Origin: Magicicada septendecula
Lineage: Eukaryota; Arthropoda; Insecta; Hemiptera; Cicadidae
NCBI GenBank assembly: GCA_034769895.1
Contig: CM068371.1
Coordinates: 404,595,969 to 404,659,968, forward strand
DNA length: 64,000 nucleotides
Direction of reading: 5' to 3'
Positions 36,075-46,816 of the stretch are shown here, piece after piece; the stretch's first letter is position 1, and each line of letters starts with the position of its first letter. The notes under the pieces were generated by a model. It was not told where the DNA came from, ran no database searches, and worked only from the letters and a program-made list of their open reading frames with translations. The translations under genes and the position numbers were made by a program.

Positions 36075-36440
36075 GAGGGTATTATCGTCGTCGTCATCCT
36101 TTACGGCTTAGGCTAGTAGCCTGTTCCAGTCTTAATGGAAGTCATCTAACCATCGGTTACAGGGTCTCTCCCACACTTCTCTTCCTCCTTGGATGATAGT
36201 CAAGGGCTCTTCTTGAAAATCTAGTTGGATTCTACATTTAACCGCCACTCCGTTTTGTACCGGGGGATTTTCTCATTTAAGCTTTCACCTTCATTCTAAT
36301 ATGATCATTTCTGATAAGATCTCTCCTGGTACAACCCTTTACAGCCTTCAAGAACCTTATTTCCGCTCCTTGTATTCTAATGAGGTTTTTGTGCAGAATG
36401 AAATGGTCGATCATGGCCTAAGACGGGATGAAAGCAGGCT
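36075..36440 (-). mobile_element. LINE 3' end, same family as the 33-kb copy
   Basis: The minus strand gives EVWERPCNRWLDDFH and DWNRLLA, a damaged version of the RRSVGRPRKRW..D tail, followed by AVKDDDDD from a (GAC)n-type tail at 36075-36098. The same 3' end with (GAT)n closes the copy at 33.0-33.97 kb. 5' extent is uncertain. Confidence 0.55.
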
Positions 36441-36825
36441 TGTGAAAGGTGCGCGAGGGCACGCCTACAGAAGTGCGACCTAGAAAACGTCTTAAGTCTG
36501 ACGAAGATACAGATTCGGAATGATCTTAAACAGCTAACATTTGTCAGTCAGTAGGGTTGAGTAGCGCGGTACCCTTAAAATTCTGGTTGAGTTAGTAGAC
36601 CTACCTTTTCATTTATTTAATCGCCTATTTGACCTATTTAGTTTTTATCTTTTTCTCATTTCTACATGTCATGTATAACAGAAAACGTTTATTTCCATTC
36701 CTTCAGCGGTTCGCCGAAAATCGAATGCTCTTTCAAGTGGTTGCTTCCTCTCGACTGTGTTCGATTTGTTTTTATGCTATATTCCGTAGTCTTTATTGTT
36801 TATTAAAATAGAATTAAATATTATT

Positions 36826-36945
36826 ATTATTCCGGATGTACAATGTTTACACATTTTTCGGAACCAAAGATTACACAATTCATTAAATTGTCATCTTCCA
36901 CTGCTGCGTGTCCATTCAAAGATCTTCAATTTCTCTGTATACGTA
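36826..36945 (-). mobile_element. LINE 3' end, second copy of the 9.8-kb repeat
   Basis: TTATTCCGGATGTACAATG and the following 90 bases match 9836-9945 closely (same ATT tail, same CATCTTCCACTGCTGC block). It is only the 3' UTR and last codons of the LINE at 9836-10085. Confidence 0.65.
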
Positions 36946-36949
36946 CGTT

Positions 36950-37495
36950 GTATAAGTCTGTATACGTTCGTAAAGCACCATACGCATATCGTACGAAAGT
37001 GCAAAAACCACGATTAATTCAGCGCCAACAATAAATCCCGGTGGGATTAAGAAGCGTTTACGTTTCTTTGATTAACTGTGGCGCATAAAACTGCGCACAC
37101 GTCGGACTATTAAACTCGGGAGAATGAAATATCGTGCGCCGGGCCGGTAGAATTCCGTTACTGTTTCATTAAACCGTCGACTTCTTCAGAATTAAGTGTT
37201 CATTACTGCGCTATGTGACCGCCATGGCAATAATTCTACACTGCTGCTTATGATTCATAACGTTGCCAGATTACAGTACAATCTGATGTTAGTTTACATA
37301 ATTTAGGTCTGTGCGTAATGAAAGCGTGCGCTGGTGTGGGCGCGAACGCACACTGTATCGAAAAATTTCCCTTTCCTCATACATTTTTTTTTAATTGTCA
37401 TACATATTCGTCACCGTCACTAACTTGAAAGAACTACGTACTAAAATACTGTTGCGTGAAAAAAGATCTTCGGGGTATCATACTAGAAATCAATG
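36950..37495. other. Intergenic stretch, nothing recognised
   Basis: No coding frame or element end recognised. Confidence 0.3.
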
Positions 37496-37499
37496 AATA

Positions 37500-37665
37500 C
37501 AAAGGTTTTTTAAGATATGTAAACGCTTGGTACGTTTCACAGTTTTTGTTTAACTCTGATAGTTGTTTCAGCTTATTAAGCTATTCTCAAAGAGCTCAAG
37601 GAACAACAAAACCTTTGTATTAATATGTTTCACCAGGTCCCCAACGAGTCATCAATCAATATCGT
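37500..37665 (-). mobile_element. Penelope-like element 3' end with hammerhead-like core
   Basis: It is similar to 62820-62910: both hold CTTGGTACGTTTCACAG and, on the minus strand, a CTCT-TTGA box, a short stem, GAAAC and AGAG closing the outer stem. In this copy the inner stem is AGCTT/AAGCT (37569-37583). The core box TTGAGAA departs from CUGANGA. Only the terminal piece is present. Confidence 0.5.
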
Positions 37666-37744
37666 GAAATCAATTAATCTCTCTAGAAAGATTATACTAT
37701 CAATAATCTCTAGATATCAATTGATACTAGAAAGGTCTATTCTG

Positions 37745-37975
37745 ACACGGAAGCTGCGGTATCGCAGAAAGCTGCCGATCAATCGAACATAGCAATCTGG
37801 CAGAAGGACTTCCGTGAGCTTGTAAAGGACACTCTCCTGCCACAAGCGGCCGAATGGTTTCGTTTCTCCACGTGCATAAAGAACGCGGTCGTCTGTTTGC
37901 CCCGGCAGTCGGAGTCGGTTATGCTCTCCACGAGTCTCATTAGTTGATGAGTCGAGGATTGCATTTCACGAAAAC
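37745..37975 (-). mobile_element. Jockey-type LINE fragment
   Basis: The minus strand reads SSTHQLMRLVESITDSDCR, followed by a degraded FLDVEKAFD-like segment. Nucleotides match the LINE at 60.36-60.58 kb (same GTGAGCTTGTAAAGGACAC stretch). It breaks off at about 37972 into non-LINE sequence, and its 3'-most 60 bases on the plus strand are the start of repeat block X. Confidence 0.7.
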
Positions 37976-38504
37976 GATCACAATTTTATTAGAAGCTTTC
38001 ATGCAAACCATTCTTATTTGAAAAGTCGTTGGCAGTAACGTATAATCTATCATGCAATATGCACAAGCAACACGTGGAGGTGATTTGCCACAACGTTTCA
38101 ATAATCTAGAACTAAAGGTGTTTTGCCACACCGGCCAAGCAAGTTAGTCGCAAGGGAGGTCTTGAGTAAATTGTTACACCACGACCGCGTAGGAGGATAA
38201 TAGACCTTGCACTGTTCGTACGTGCTGTTCGCGTTATACTACCGTTATGTGCCGTTCAAAAGAGTTATCACCTGATTTATTTTTAGATACTACAATAACT
38301 CTATCCTGCTACAACGTTCTTTTCGGTTTAGTGCTAACATACATTTTCACAGAGTAAACATCAAAATCTGACAGCGCTATCGTAATCCACTCGAAAAACT
38401 TTAAATATTAGCATTTCAAACTGCGAAGTATTTGATAAGGTCATTGCTGTTCCTAAGTAAATTTCGCACTAAGTTTCAATTTGTAAGAGTGTTTAATTAA
38501 AGTG
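37913..38504 (+). repeat. Block X, first copy (intact, empty site of the Gypsy element)
   Basis: These 592 bases recur as 41803-42298 plus 55695-55790, exactly 592 bases once the Gypsy element and one ATAT are removed. About six differences were counted by eye (about 1%). TTAAATATTAG at 38401 is the unoccupied insertion site. Apart from a Jockey remnant at its start, the content is unassigned. Confidence 0.9.
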
Positions 38505-39689
38505 TATAAACATTATTATTTTTCAATAACTTAAACACAAAGTCATATTAAGTAATATTCATGAAAATATGGTAATGGGTACTAAACACAGTGACGTAAC
38601 TAGGATCTGTTTCATGATGGGTGGGGAGGATAAGACTAGCTTAAGGTTGAATCCCCTCATTCAGGATTGTTGGAAAATGAGAAATTCAGGATTCTTACCA
38701 CATAACTTTATAAATTGTCCGTTATAATTAGGTCTAATCTGTGTACACAAAATATTATTTTTGTGTCAAAAAGTCAGAAAAGTTGATTCATTATTTTATA
38801 AATTATTAAAATTATTAAAAACGTTCAACCTAACCTAACAACAATTAAGACACATTGTTAAACATTTACAGTCTTCAATTTGTTTGGTATATTAAATTTT
38901 TCTTTTGCAGATATGATCATGAATGACATTTTTACTGCACCAATATTCTTTTTACCAAATTATAGCAAACGTCCATCATTACTTATCGAACATGTATCCT
39001 CAGAAATTCTACATTGGAAAAGCAAATGAAACAATTCATACGAGAAGGGTTTACTTTATTGATGGTCAACACATACTAGTTTTCAACGTCATTTACCTCC
39101 CGGCGCGGTTTACTTACGTTCACTCTTTGCGATCTGATCTTTTTCCTACCTATTTGACGGTGTGGCAAATTGAGATATTTTTCTAGACACTAAAAAGTGT
39201 GTGACAATTCACCGTCAACCCACAGGAACAATAATAAGCAGTAAAGTAATTTAATTTGCCGTAGTTAAGAACAAATATAGGCCTACTACCCACTCGCCAT
39301 GGGGAAATCAATTGGACATAATCAGACAAATGCACAATGTTGTCACATTTACTGTTTAACGCTTCTACAGTATACGTTTATAACAAGCTACGTTTTCTCA
39401 CCTGCTTTACTCCATAATTAAAAAGGAGTAACAATACTTTTTTAAATACGGAGTATCCCTCTGTTAATTTACTACAAGTTCAACATTTTTTTCGGGAATG
39501 CCTATTCATTCATTTCACACCCAATCACTGTAATAGGCACAAACCCTAGTCGCCGAACAGACTTCTGATGGGTAATGGGCGCTAAGAATCTCCCGGCTCA
39601 AAATAGCAAAATACAAATTAAGATTGAGAATCTGGAATGTTAGAAATCAATATCTAGTCGGTATACATTTGACAATCTTATACAAGAAG
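38505..39689. other. Left part of block M, absent from the second copy
   Basis: AT-rich DNA with no recognised gene. At 38590-38635 CAGTGACGTAACTAGGATC with a G-rich run resembles a degraded transposon terminus also seen near 60968-61010. The whole of M (38505-40267) is missing between X' and Y'. Confidence 0.4.
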
Positions 39690-40600
39690 ACAGGCGCTCA
39701 AAAAAGATGGTTATTGGGATCCGCAAAGTACGACAAGAGATGGGATTAAACAAAAACTGTTCTCTGAGGATGAAATCATCCAGCAGCGACGACATACGGG
39801 CGAGCAGAAGACGCTCGAACACCTTAGAAATGACTGGCAAAAAAGAAATAGGGCGATACTTTTCAGGAAGCAATCGCGGCTTGCGGGGCTTGGGAATCAT
39901 AACGATGTTGGCTATTTTTCACAGGCAGAGTTGAACAGCTCGAGTACGAGGTCAATGCCTGGAGTGCAGCGACCCCGATCCGATCAGGACTAGGAGCGCG
40001 ACGGCGATTAAGTCGGCAGATACACGAAACGAGTTTGTCCCTGTCCAACGGGGGAGCTGGGTCATCAGGGGGCGGGAAAATGTTCAGAAAGGGAGTCTCG
40101 AACCTCTGCCGAGAGGACAGGGTCCGAGACACCTCGATGAACAGTAAATTGTGCATCCATGCTGTCGGCGGAGACCTCAGCCTTGCTTCCTGCCGAAGAC
40201 ACAACCCCGTTCGGAGTTTCAAGCGAGTTACGAGTTCTCTTCTCGCGGGTCAATCTACTCGCCGCTCTCCAAATGCAGGCGTGGTCTACTTCAAGAGACT
40301 CAACATATGAGTCCAACCGATCAGAGTTTACGTCTTGCAGAAGCTGCTGGACGTAAAGAGACTGCGCCTGAAAGCGCCGTTTGACGGTGTGGTCTCGGGT
40401 TCTTTGCCATCTAGCGGCGGAGATTGCGCCGAAGCTTTCGGTGGAAGGGCCAATTTGCGATAATTGACCTCGAGTGCATAGATGTGTCGATCCATGACAC
40501 CTTGGACCATCTCTTGAAGCTTAGTGGCTCGGGGATCCAGATCGTGACGAGTGACGATCGTGTCCACGTGGAGAGAAGGTAACCGCCGCGCACACCGTAC
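39690..40600 (-). mobile_element. Jockey-type LINE, linker to early RT
   Basis: The minus strand reads from about 40567: MDTIVTRHDLDPRATKLQEM, VMDRHIYALEVNYRKL, then YVQQL-like and WRAASRLTREKRT, DDPAPPLDRDKLVSCICRLN, RRRAPSPDRIGVAALQALT, a frame change near 39880, and MIPKPRKPRLLPEKYRPISF, LPVISKVFERLL. This is the endonuclease-to-RT linker and the first RT motifs of a Jockey LINE. The catalytic box is not reached. The 40268-40600 part is duplicated at 55792-56120. Confidence 0.8.
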
Positions 40601-41239
40601 TTAAACTAATATGTTTATCTATAGTCTATCTATATTCTTCGTCTAAATTCAAGTCATAACAAAATGAGATATCACAGCCCAAGTGTCAAGAACTATTCAT
40701 TTGTTTCGATACGGCCATTTTTATTTGAATCCGGCTACTTCTATTTTCTTAATGAAGACGACGTGGTAGAGCTACGTGACGTTATGGATACAATGCTTGG
40801 AATAGTCGAAGGATCCATAAAAGGTGACCTCGTAAGAAACAACGTCATCAGACAGGAACTAGAAGTTTTGACGATTACATAAGAAAAAATAACTGAAAAA
40901 AATAGAAGAACACTTGTTGCAAATTATCTTCATTCTTGACAAATATTCTGTTATTTTAAAGAATTAAACTTAAGTCTGCTCCAAGTAAATAAGCCTTTAT
41001 GAATGAAGTATAGAGAGTAAATTCTCATATCCGTTTAATCGGAGATGTTCAAAAATATTTGTTCTAACTCTATACTCGGAGTTATTCTTAGCCGTAGACG
41101 AAAATATTTATAATAATTTCGTGCACAATTAAGCGTATACGGTGTCAGTAGTTGATGAAACGTGTCAAGCCCAGGAAAACGCTAAAATTTTGCCATTCCG
41201 CTGCATGTAAGCAAATCTATACTCTACCAACACATGTAC
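40601..41239. other. Unassigned middle of block Y
   Basis: A plus-strand frame (40664-40882) reads NEDDVVELRDVMDTMLGIVE and ends EVLTIT; it is also open in Y'. The two copies differ at both silent and replacement sites, so there is no sign of protein constraint. No family recognised. Confidence 0.3.
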
Positions 41240-41802
41240 TGTTACACCATTACAGCACGTCTTACAAGCTCAGCTGTAATGTTTGTGTGCGTACGTGACA
41301 ATTAACATGGAAGGTAAACCAACATCATTTACAGTTGACACGAGCGCTACAGTGTCTATTGTGCGCCCTGACTTAGTCAGCAACCGCCAGCCTCAAATTA
41401 GCTCTTGTACAATACAGACTGTGACTGGAATCCCCGTGAAAGTATTAGGCCACGGAGACGTACGTGTATGACTGGGTCTCCGAGTTTAGCCACCAAATGC
41501 TCGTTGGAGACATTGCCGATGAAGTGTTTCTTTGCACGGACATTATGAATGCCAACGGATTCCCTGTGGACCTAAGAGAGAATGTCCTGAAGGTTGGCCA
41601 CGAGAAGATAAAGCTTTGCATGGCTAAAATGACAGGGTCCGCCAACCATTTGATCAAACAGGTGGTATGGGCCGAAACAGAAGTCAACAGGTGTGATCAA
41701 GAGGAACCCTTCCTATTGCAAGCAGCAATGGAAGATGAACGAGCAGGGGAAGTACGAACATGCAACACGACAAAAGAACTATGGGTGCCGTGAAAAGACT
41801 CT
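41240..41802 (+). mobile_element. Old Ty3/Gypsy element, 5' piece (first copy)
   Basis: It starts with TGTTACACCATTACAG, like the LTR start at 57904, and is followed by an aspartic-protease-like region (about 41310-41700) of Gypsy type. It is a broken fossil with several breaks, and the copy ends at the duplication junction. The fuller copy is at 56763-58455. Confidence 0.65.
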
Positions 41803-42298
41803 AGTCGGTTATGCTCTCCACGAGTCTCATTAGTTGATGAGTCGAGGATTGCATTTCACGAAAGCGATCACAATTTTATTAGAAGCTTTCATGCAAACCA
41901 TTCTTATTTGAAAAGTCGTTGGCAGTAACGTATAATCTATCATGCAATATGCACAAGCAACACGTGGAGGTGATTTGCCACAACGTTTCAATAATCTAGA
42001 ACTAAAGGTGTTTTGCCACACCGGCCAAGCTAGTTAGTCGCAAGGGAGGTCTTGAGTAAATTGTTACACCACGACCGCGTAGGAGGATAACAGACCTTGC
42101 ACTGTTCGTACGTGCTGTTCGCGTTATACTACCGTTATGTGCCGTTCAAAAGAGTTATCACCTGATTTATTTTTAGATACTACAATAACTCTATCCTGCT
42201 ACAACGTTCTTTTCGGTTTAGTGCTAACATACATTTTCACAGAGTAAACATCAAAATCTGATAGAGCTATCGTAATCCACTCGAAAAACTTTAAATAT
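41803..42298 (+). repeat. Block X', left part, up to the Gypsy insertion
   Basis: Matches 37913-38408. It ends with the left target-duplication copy ATAT (42295-42298). Confidence 0.9.
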
Positions 42299-42711
42299 TG
42301 TAACCAGACCTCTGTATGCAGGTCGTTACAAAAGATAATAAGTTGATAGAAAATTTTATAAAAATAGAATTTTCAAATAGTAAAAGATTTTGTTTATGTT
42401 TATTAAGAGGTGTGTATAAGAAATAAATCTGTTTTAAAAGGTTCTTGTAAAAATTTTAATAACAGGCAGGTATTTATTGACCGCCGATGCACTTCCAGAA
42501 GATTTGAACCAAGTCTGGAGTTAAATAGTTTAACTCCAGTTAGCAATCGATTGGTGACTTTTCTGGCTGGTCCAATATCTCGTTCAAATAAAATATTTTC
42601 TTCTTACAAAAGTCCTTCAGCCTTAATAAATACTCTTAAATTAACCTGTGAAATAAGTAACAGATAAGAAATAATGGAAATATATAGATTTATTGACAAT
42701 TTAAATAAATA

Positions 42712-42766
42712 ATCGATTTTTTATCGATGGAGAGCAATTATCGACTCTGTCTCGGGAATTATCGAT
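42712..42766. promoter_or_regulatory. Cluster of ATCGAT / TATCGA sites in the LTR
   Basis: ATCGAT at 42712, 42723 and 42761 and TATCGA at 42739, four sites in 55 bases. ATCGAT-cored sites are bound by DREF/BEAF-type factors in flies, so promoter or boundary use is conceivable. The same cluster is in the other LTR (about 52738-52795). Confidence 0.4.
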
Positions 42767-42965
42767 TGTCATACAGAACAAAATTTATGATATTTAATAT
42801 ATTAAAAGACAGGTTCTTTGAGCGATTAAAATTAATAGTCAGAGAAGGGTGACGAGAAAGTATAACATTAACAATTAACACAAATACAATAATTATTATT
42901 CAATAAAATTTAAATAATTCCAATAAGCAATGTGTATGTATGTTGTCAAATCAATATGCAGATCA

Positions 42966-42973
42966 TGACGTCA
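42966..42973. promoter_or_regulatory. CRE palindrome TGACGTCA in the 3' LTR
   Basis: A perfect CREB/ATF-type octamer, present at the same place in the other LTR (52994-53001). Function is inferred from the motif only. Confidence 0.45.
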
Positions 42974-45074
42974 CTGCTGGACGATAAAGAAGGCAGGCTT
43001 GAATTTTCAAAATGGCCGCTATTAGATATGGCGAGTTCACTGCAAAATCGGCATGTCCAAAAATCACGACAGAATTACCTTCGTGAATGTCTGAAATCTT
43101 CCCGCACTGGTGTAATATGTCTGTTAAGTTATTTGGTGTATTCTGACGAAGTGTTCTGTGTAAACTTGTGTTGGTTAGTTTATTTTGTATGTGTTCACTT
43201 CTTTGAGTTAACGTTCTCAAGATATGGTTATGATTTGTAGAGTGAATTGGTTTAAATATAAGGTTTTACTGTTTTCTGTCACTCGTATCATGAAGTTAGA
43301 TGTTTGTTTTCACTATTGTCGTGAACGTATGGATAGCTTTAGTTTTAAAAAGTGTCTAATTCGTCTAACTCTCGTTTCACTTATTTTAATGGCTAAACGC
43401 TAGTACCATTTTCGACTCGATTTAAAGAACGTTTTGTCACACAACTATTCAGCTTGATATTCAACAAAAGACTAATTAACTTGGTCATAAATCTGGCCCA
43501 GTTAATCTTTGAAAAAGTATTGTTAACATATTTCGATTACCTGTACACATGATAAAATATTACATTATATATGGAATTTATCTATTTTATTCATCACTTT
43601 TATGAATTATGAACCTTATTATTGGTTTAATCATCTCATTCCCTTTAAATTGATGTATTATAGTCCATATCTGTAGACATTTTGTGGAAATTAACAAATT
43701 TTGTTCACTTTTTGGAAATATAGGCTCAAAATTGGATTTCCGTCTTTATACAAAATTCCTCCATTTTAGGTATCAGTAATACTATTATAATAAATTTTAA
43801 TTAGTCATATTCCTCTTCCTTTCCTTAAATACATATAAATTAAACCCTTGAACTGGTTTTTTGTGTTAATCTGTAAATTTGACATTGCTCTTGAAAATTA
43901 ATTAATTTATATATTTTGAAAATTTACAATGTTTTAAGGTATATTTCCTTATTATCATTTTAACTCATAGGATCATTTCCATTAGTGGTGAACTGAGTTA
44001 TCTTATATAAATCTTGCTAGTTTACAGGATTTATAAGTGAATTATACTGGTTTATATTGTTTCTGTGAATTCACCAAATGGCCTAGATTTTAGAATTTTA
44101 TATTTCTGTCTTTCTCAAATAAATTTAAACTTAACTCCTCCTCTGACTTTACATAATTACAATTATATGAAAATAACATGTCTTATAACTTATTGTGTGG
44201 TGTAGTAGTTAATTAACACTACGGTTATTAAAATAAATAATTATGAACATTGTTTAGCAATCTGCACAATTGAACATATTGCAGACATGGTTTGAACAAT
44301 ATATCTTTTAACTATTTTTGAGTTAACATAGCATACCTATTTGAACATTATTAATGGTATGTAGGCTATTATTTAGCAAACATAATTCTTTTTAGAACAC
44401 ATAACATAAATCTTATTTTCTAATAACTCTTACAAATACATTTTACTAACACATTGATTTTAGGACTGTGAATAAACAGTCTATTTAAACATTTTACACT
44501 TATTAATATTATATTAATCCCAGTCCTTTCTGGTCTAAACCATTATTATTTGTGATCCCCTACATCAGTAAACATGAACTCCGATACTCTATTTATTATC
44601 ATTTTTTACAAATGTCTTGTAAATAAAGATTTACATTGAAATAATAAAATACTGGAAATCTTCCATTTTATTATTTTATTATGCTGTTTATTATTAGATA
44701 TTAAAGTTGTTATATTGCATACTGATAAGTTATAGCTTCACCAACTTTAAGTTTATTGCATTTCTAAAAAACACTTACACAAATTCACTTTCACTGTTGG
44801 TTCTGATATTTTGAGTCTTATTATCTCAGACCAGACCTTTAGTAATCATGGTCTAAGACTAATAAGACTAGTTTATTTTCTTTATTACCCAATAGCTTTA
44901 GTCGATTCACTTCTTATAACGCTATACAGCACTTTAGTTTTTTAAATAATTACATTTTTATAGGATTTTGGGTATGTTATACTTTCTTTTGCATAGTTTT
45001 TGTGGGTTTGGGGTTGATAGTAGTTTATATAATAATAGGTTTTACAACGGTGTTTCTTTCATACTATTTCTTCC

Positions 45075-45205
45075 TCTCCTCCTGTCTTCTTTCTTGTCCT
45101 TCTTCGTATCTTCCTTCTGGTCTTCCTTCTTGTCCTTCTTCTAGTCTTCATTCTTGTCCTTCTTCTAGTCTTCATTCTTCTGGTTTTCTTGTCTTCCTTC
45201 TTCAT
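45075..45205 (-). repeat. Pyrimidine-rich minisatellite inside the LTR
   Basis: Roughly 25-base units of CTTCTTCTAGTCTTCATT and variants, so that the element-sense strand is a long purine-rich tract. An identical array occurs in the other LTR near 55096-55226. Confidence 0.8.
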
Positions 45206-45669
45206 TCTTGGGTAAACCAAGGTACTTTGTGTTATCTCGACTGAGGTTTAGTTTGGAACATTTAATTTATTCACTGATACTGACTTTATTCTTCTCTACA
45301 GGTATCAGGGTATTGTTTTCTTCCTGATCACAAATTTTATTCTTCCCTTTTCTTGTTTTTGGGGTATTTTGGTATTCACTACTCTTTAATTGAGTCTCTT
45401 TTTTCTTGATATGGTCTTATATAACTGGTCTACTGCTCTTAGCTCCCTGGGTAAATTACTGATATGATACTATGAGTTGCTTCGATACTTTCTTTGGTTT
45501 TTTTAAACAGTGGTTTTTATATATAATGTAATGAGGATTTTTATTTTATCGTGGTTCATTCCTTTGATTTATTTAAATGTCATTCAATATTATTATAACA
45601 TTTGTTGGTGTAATTAAACTTTATGATTTCATATGACTTAAGATGTAGTGGATTTTCTGTCACGCTACA

Positions 45670-46816
45670 GAATGCCCTTCTCCAGAAGTAATTTTTTCAG
45701 ACTATACTTGCTTTGTCTGAAACAATTGCTTATGATAATTATTCTAGGTTTGTTACTATTTTGGACTTCCTTCCATTTTAAAATTTTCTTATTTATATTT
45801 GAGTTTATATCATTCTCACTTGATCTTCCTTGATAGTAATAGTCATCTGAGTTTCATATTTATTATTTCATTTTCATATTTCTTCTTAGTATTTTCTCCT
45901 TGGGATATTTCCTCCCTATCGTTCCCTACTTTGTGAGCTGGTTCAGTTCAGAGAGGCACTGTACGCTACTTTCCTCTGCTGTCCAATACTTCACACATAT
46001 TTGAGTACAAAGGCAAATCATCTCTGCTCAAAAAACATATTAATCCTGCTGGAATTATCTTCAGACAGATTAAAAAAATTATTCAGAATAGTACACATTT
46101 GTTACTATTTAAATAAAAATATCTTTGGGATACTTCACTTATTACTTATTATATTTCTCAGAGATTTTAATATTCCTATCTCAGTTGTTCTTCTGACTCG
46201 TTAACTGGATGTTTCTTTCATTTGATATTATGGTAGGAAGCTCTTCTATTATTACATTTTTCAACTTTTCTTATCATATAAATCTTTTGGTTATAAATTC
46301 TTTATTACCTTCTGGCTTTTTTATTATAAACTGCATTGTTTATTGTAGCATATCTTTATGACATTTTTAGACTGTTTCTTTGTTCTTAAATTTCCACTTG
46401 TTCTATTTTCTAGAATTTGTAGAACTATCATTATCATAATTGTCATTTAATTCATAAATCATTTTATATTAATTCGTTTAATTATATAAATCTTTGACAT
46501 TATTCTCACATTATTCTTATCATTGTTATTATACTTTCGAATGATGGTTTTTTATTAATTTCATAATGAGGTCATAATTTCTCCTCATACCACTTCAAAG
46601 TTTCATTATCTCATAATTCCAAATAAGTTTTTTCACTTTATTATATTCAATCACTCAAATCGTATTAAAGAATTTTTTCTTTTTTATTTCCTTTAGCATC
46701 ATTTTATGGAAAGGTTTTTACTCTTCATATTGAAATTAGACATGATCATACTGTCCAGAATTATTTGTTTTAATTCTAAAGTCTGTTTCCTTTATTCATC
46801 CCATTATGATCCTTTG
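45670..46816 (-). other. AT-rich non-coding tail of the Gypsy element
   Basis: It lies between the stem-loop array and the 3' LTR. No envelope or accessory frame is visible on either strand. In element sense the last bases before the LTR (GGAGAAGGGCATTC) are a weak polypurine tract candidate. Confidence 0.6.

Larger units (their letters stand above)
40268..41802 (+). repeat. Block Y, first copy
   Basis: This 1535-bp block matches 55792-57324 (1533 bp) with roughly 20 differences counted by eye (about 1.2%). It contains the LINE piece to 40600, an unassigned stretch to about 41240, and the 5' part of an old Gypsy element. At 41802/41803 it joins block X' abruptly, whereas Y' continues into the rest of the old Gypsy element. 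Confidence 0.9.
42299..45669 (-). repeat. 3' LTR (element sense) of the young Gypsy element
   Basis: 3371 bp, starting TGTAACCAGACC and ending CACGCTACA on the plus strand. It is very AT-rich. Near its left end it holds an ATCGAT cluster and a CRE-type palindrome, and near its right end a pyrimidine-rich minisatellite. Most insect LTRs are a few hundred bases, so this length is exceptional. Confidence 0.95.

Noticed and set aside
40664-40882. Small conserved frame present in both Y and Y'
   Set aside because: The copies differ at replacement sites as readily as at silent ones, and the conservation is explained by recent duplication.
42932-43240. Open frame of about 100 codons on the plus strand of the LTR, with another on the minus strand, identical in both LTRs
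   Set aside because: Identity is explained by recent LTR duplication; the frames show no domain and lie in both directions over the same DNA.
45670-46816. Envelope or accessory gene in the 3' part of the young Gypsy element
   Set aside because: No sizeable frame on the element-sense strand and composition is too AT-rich for coding.
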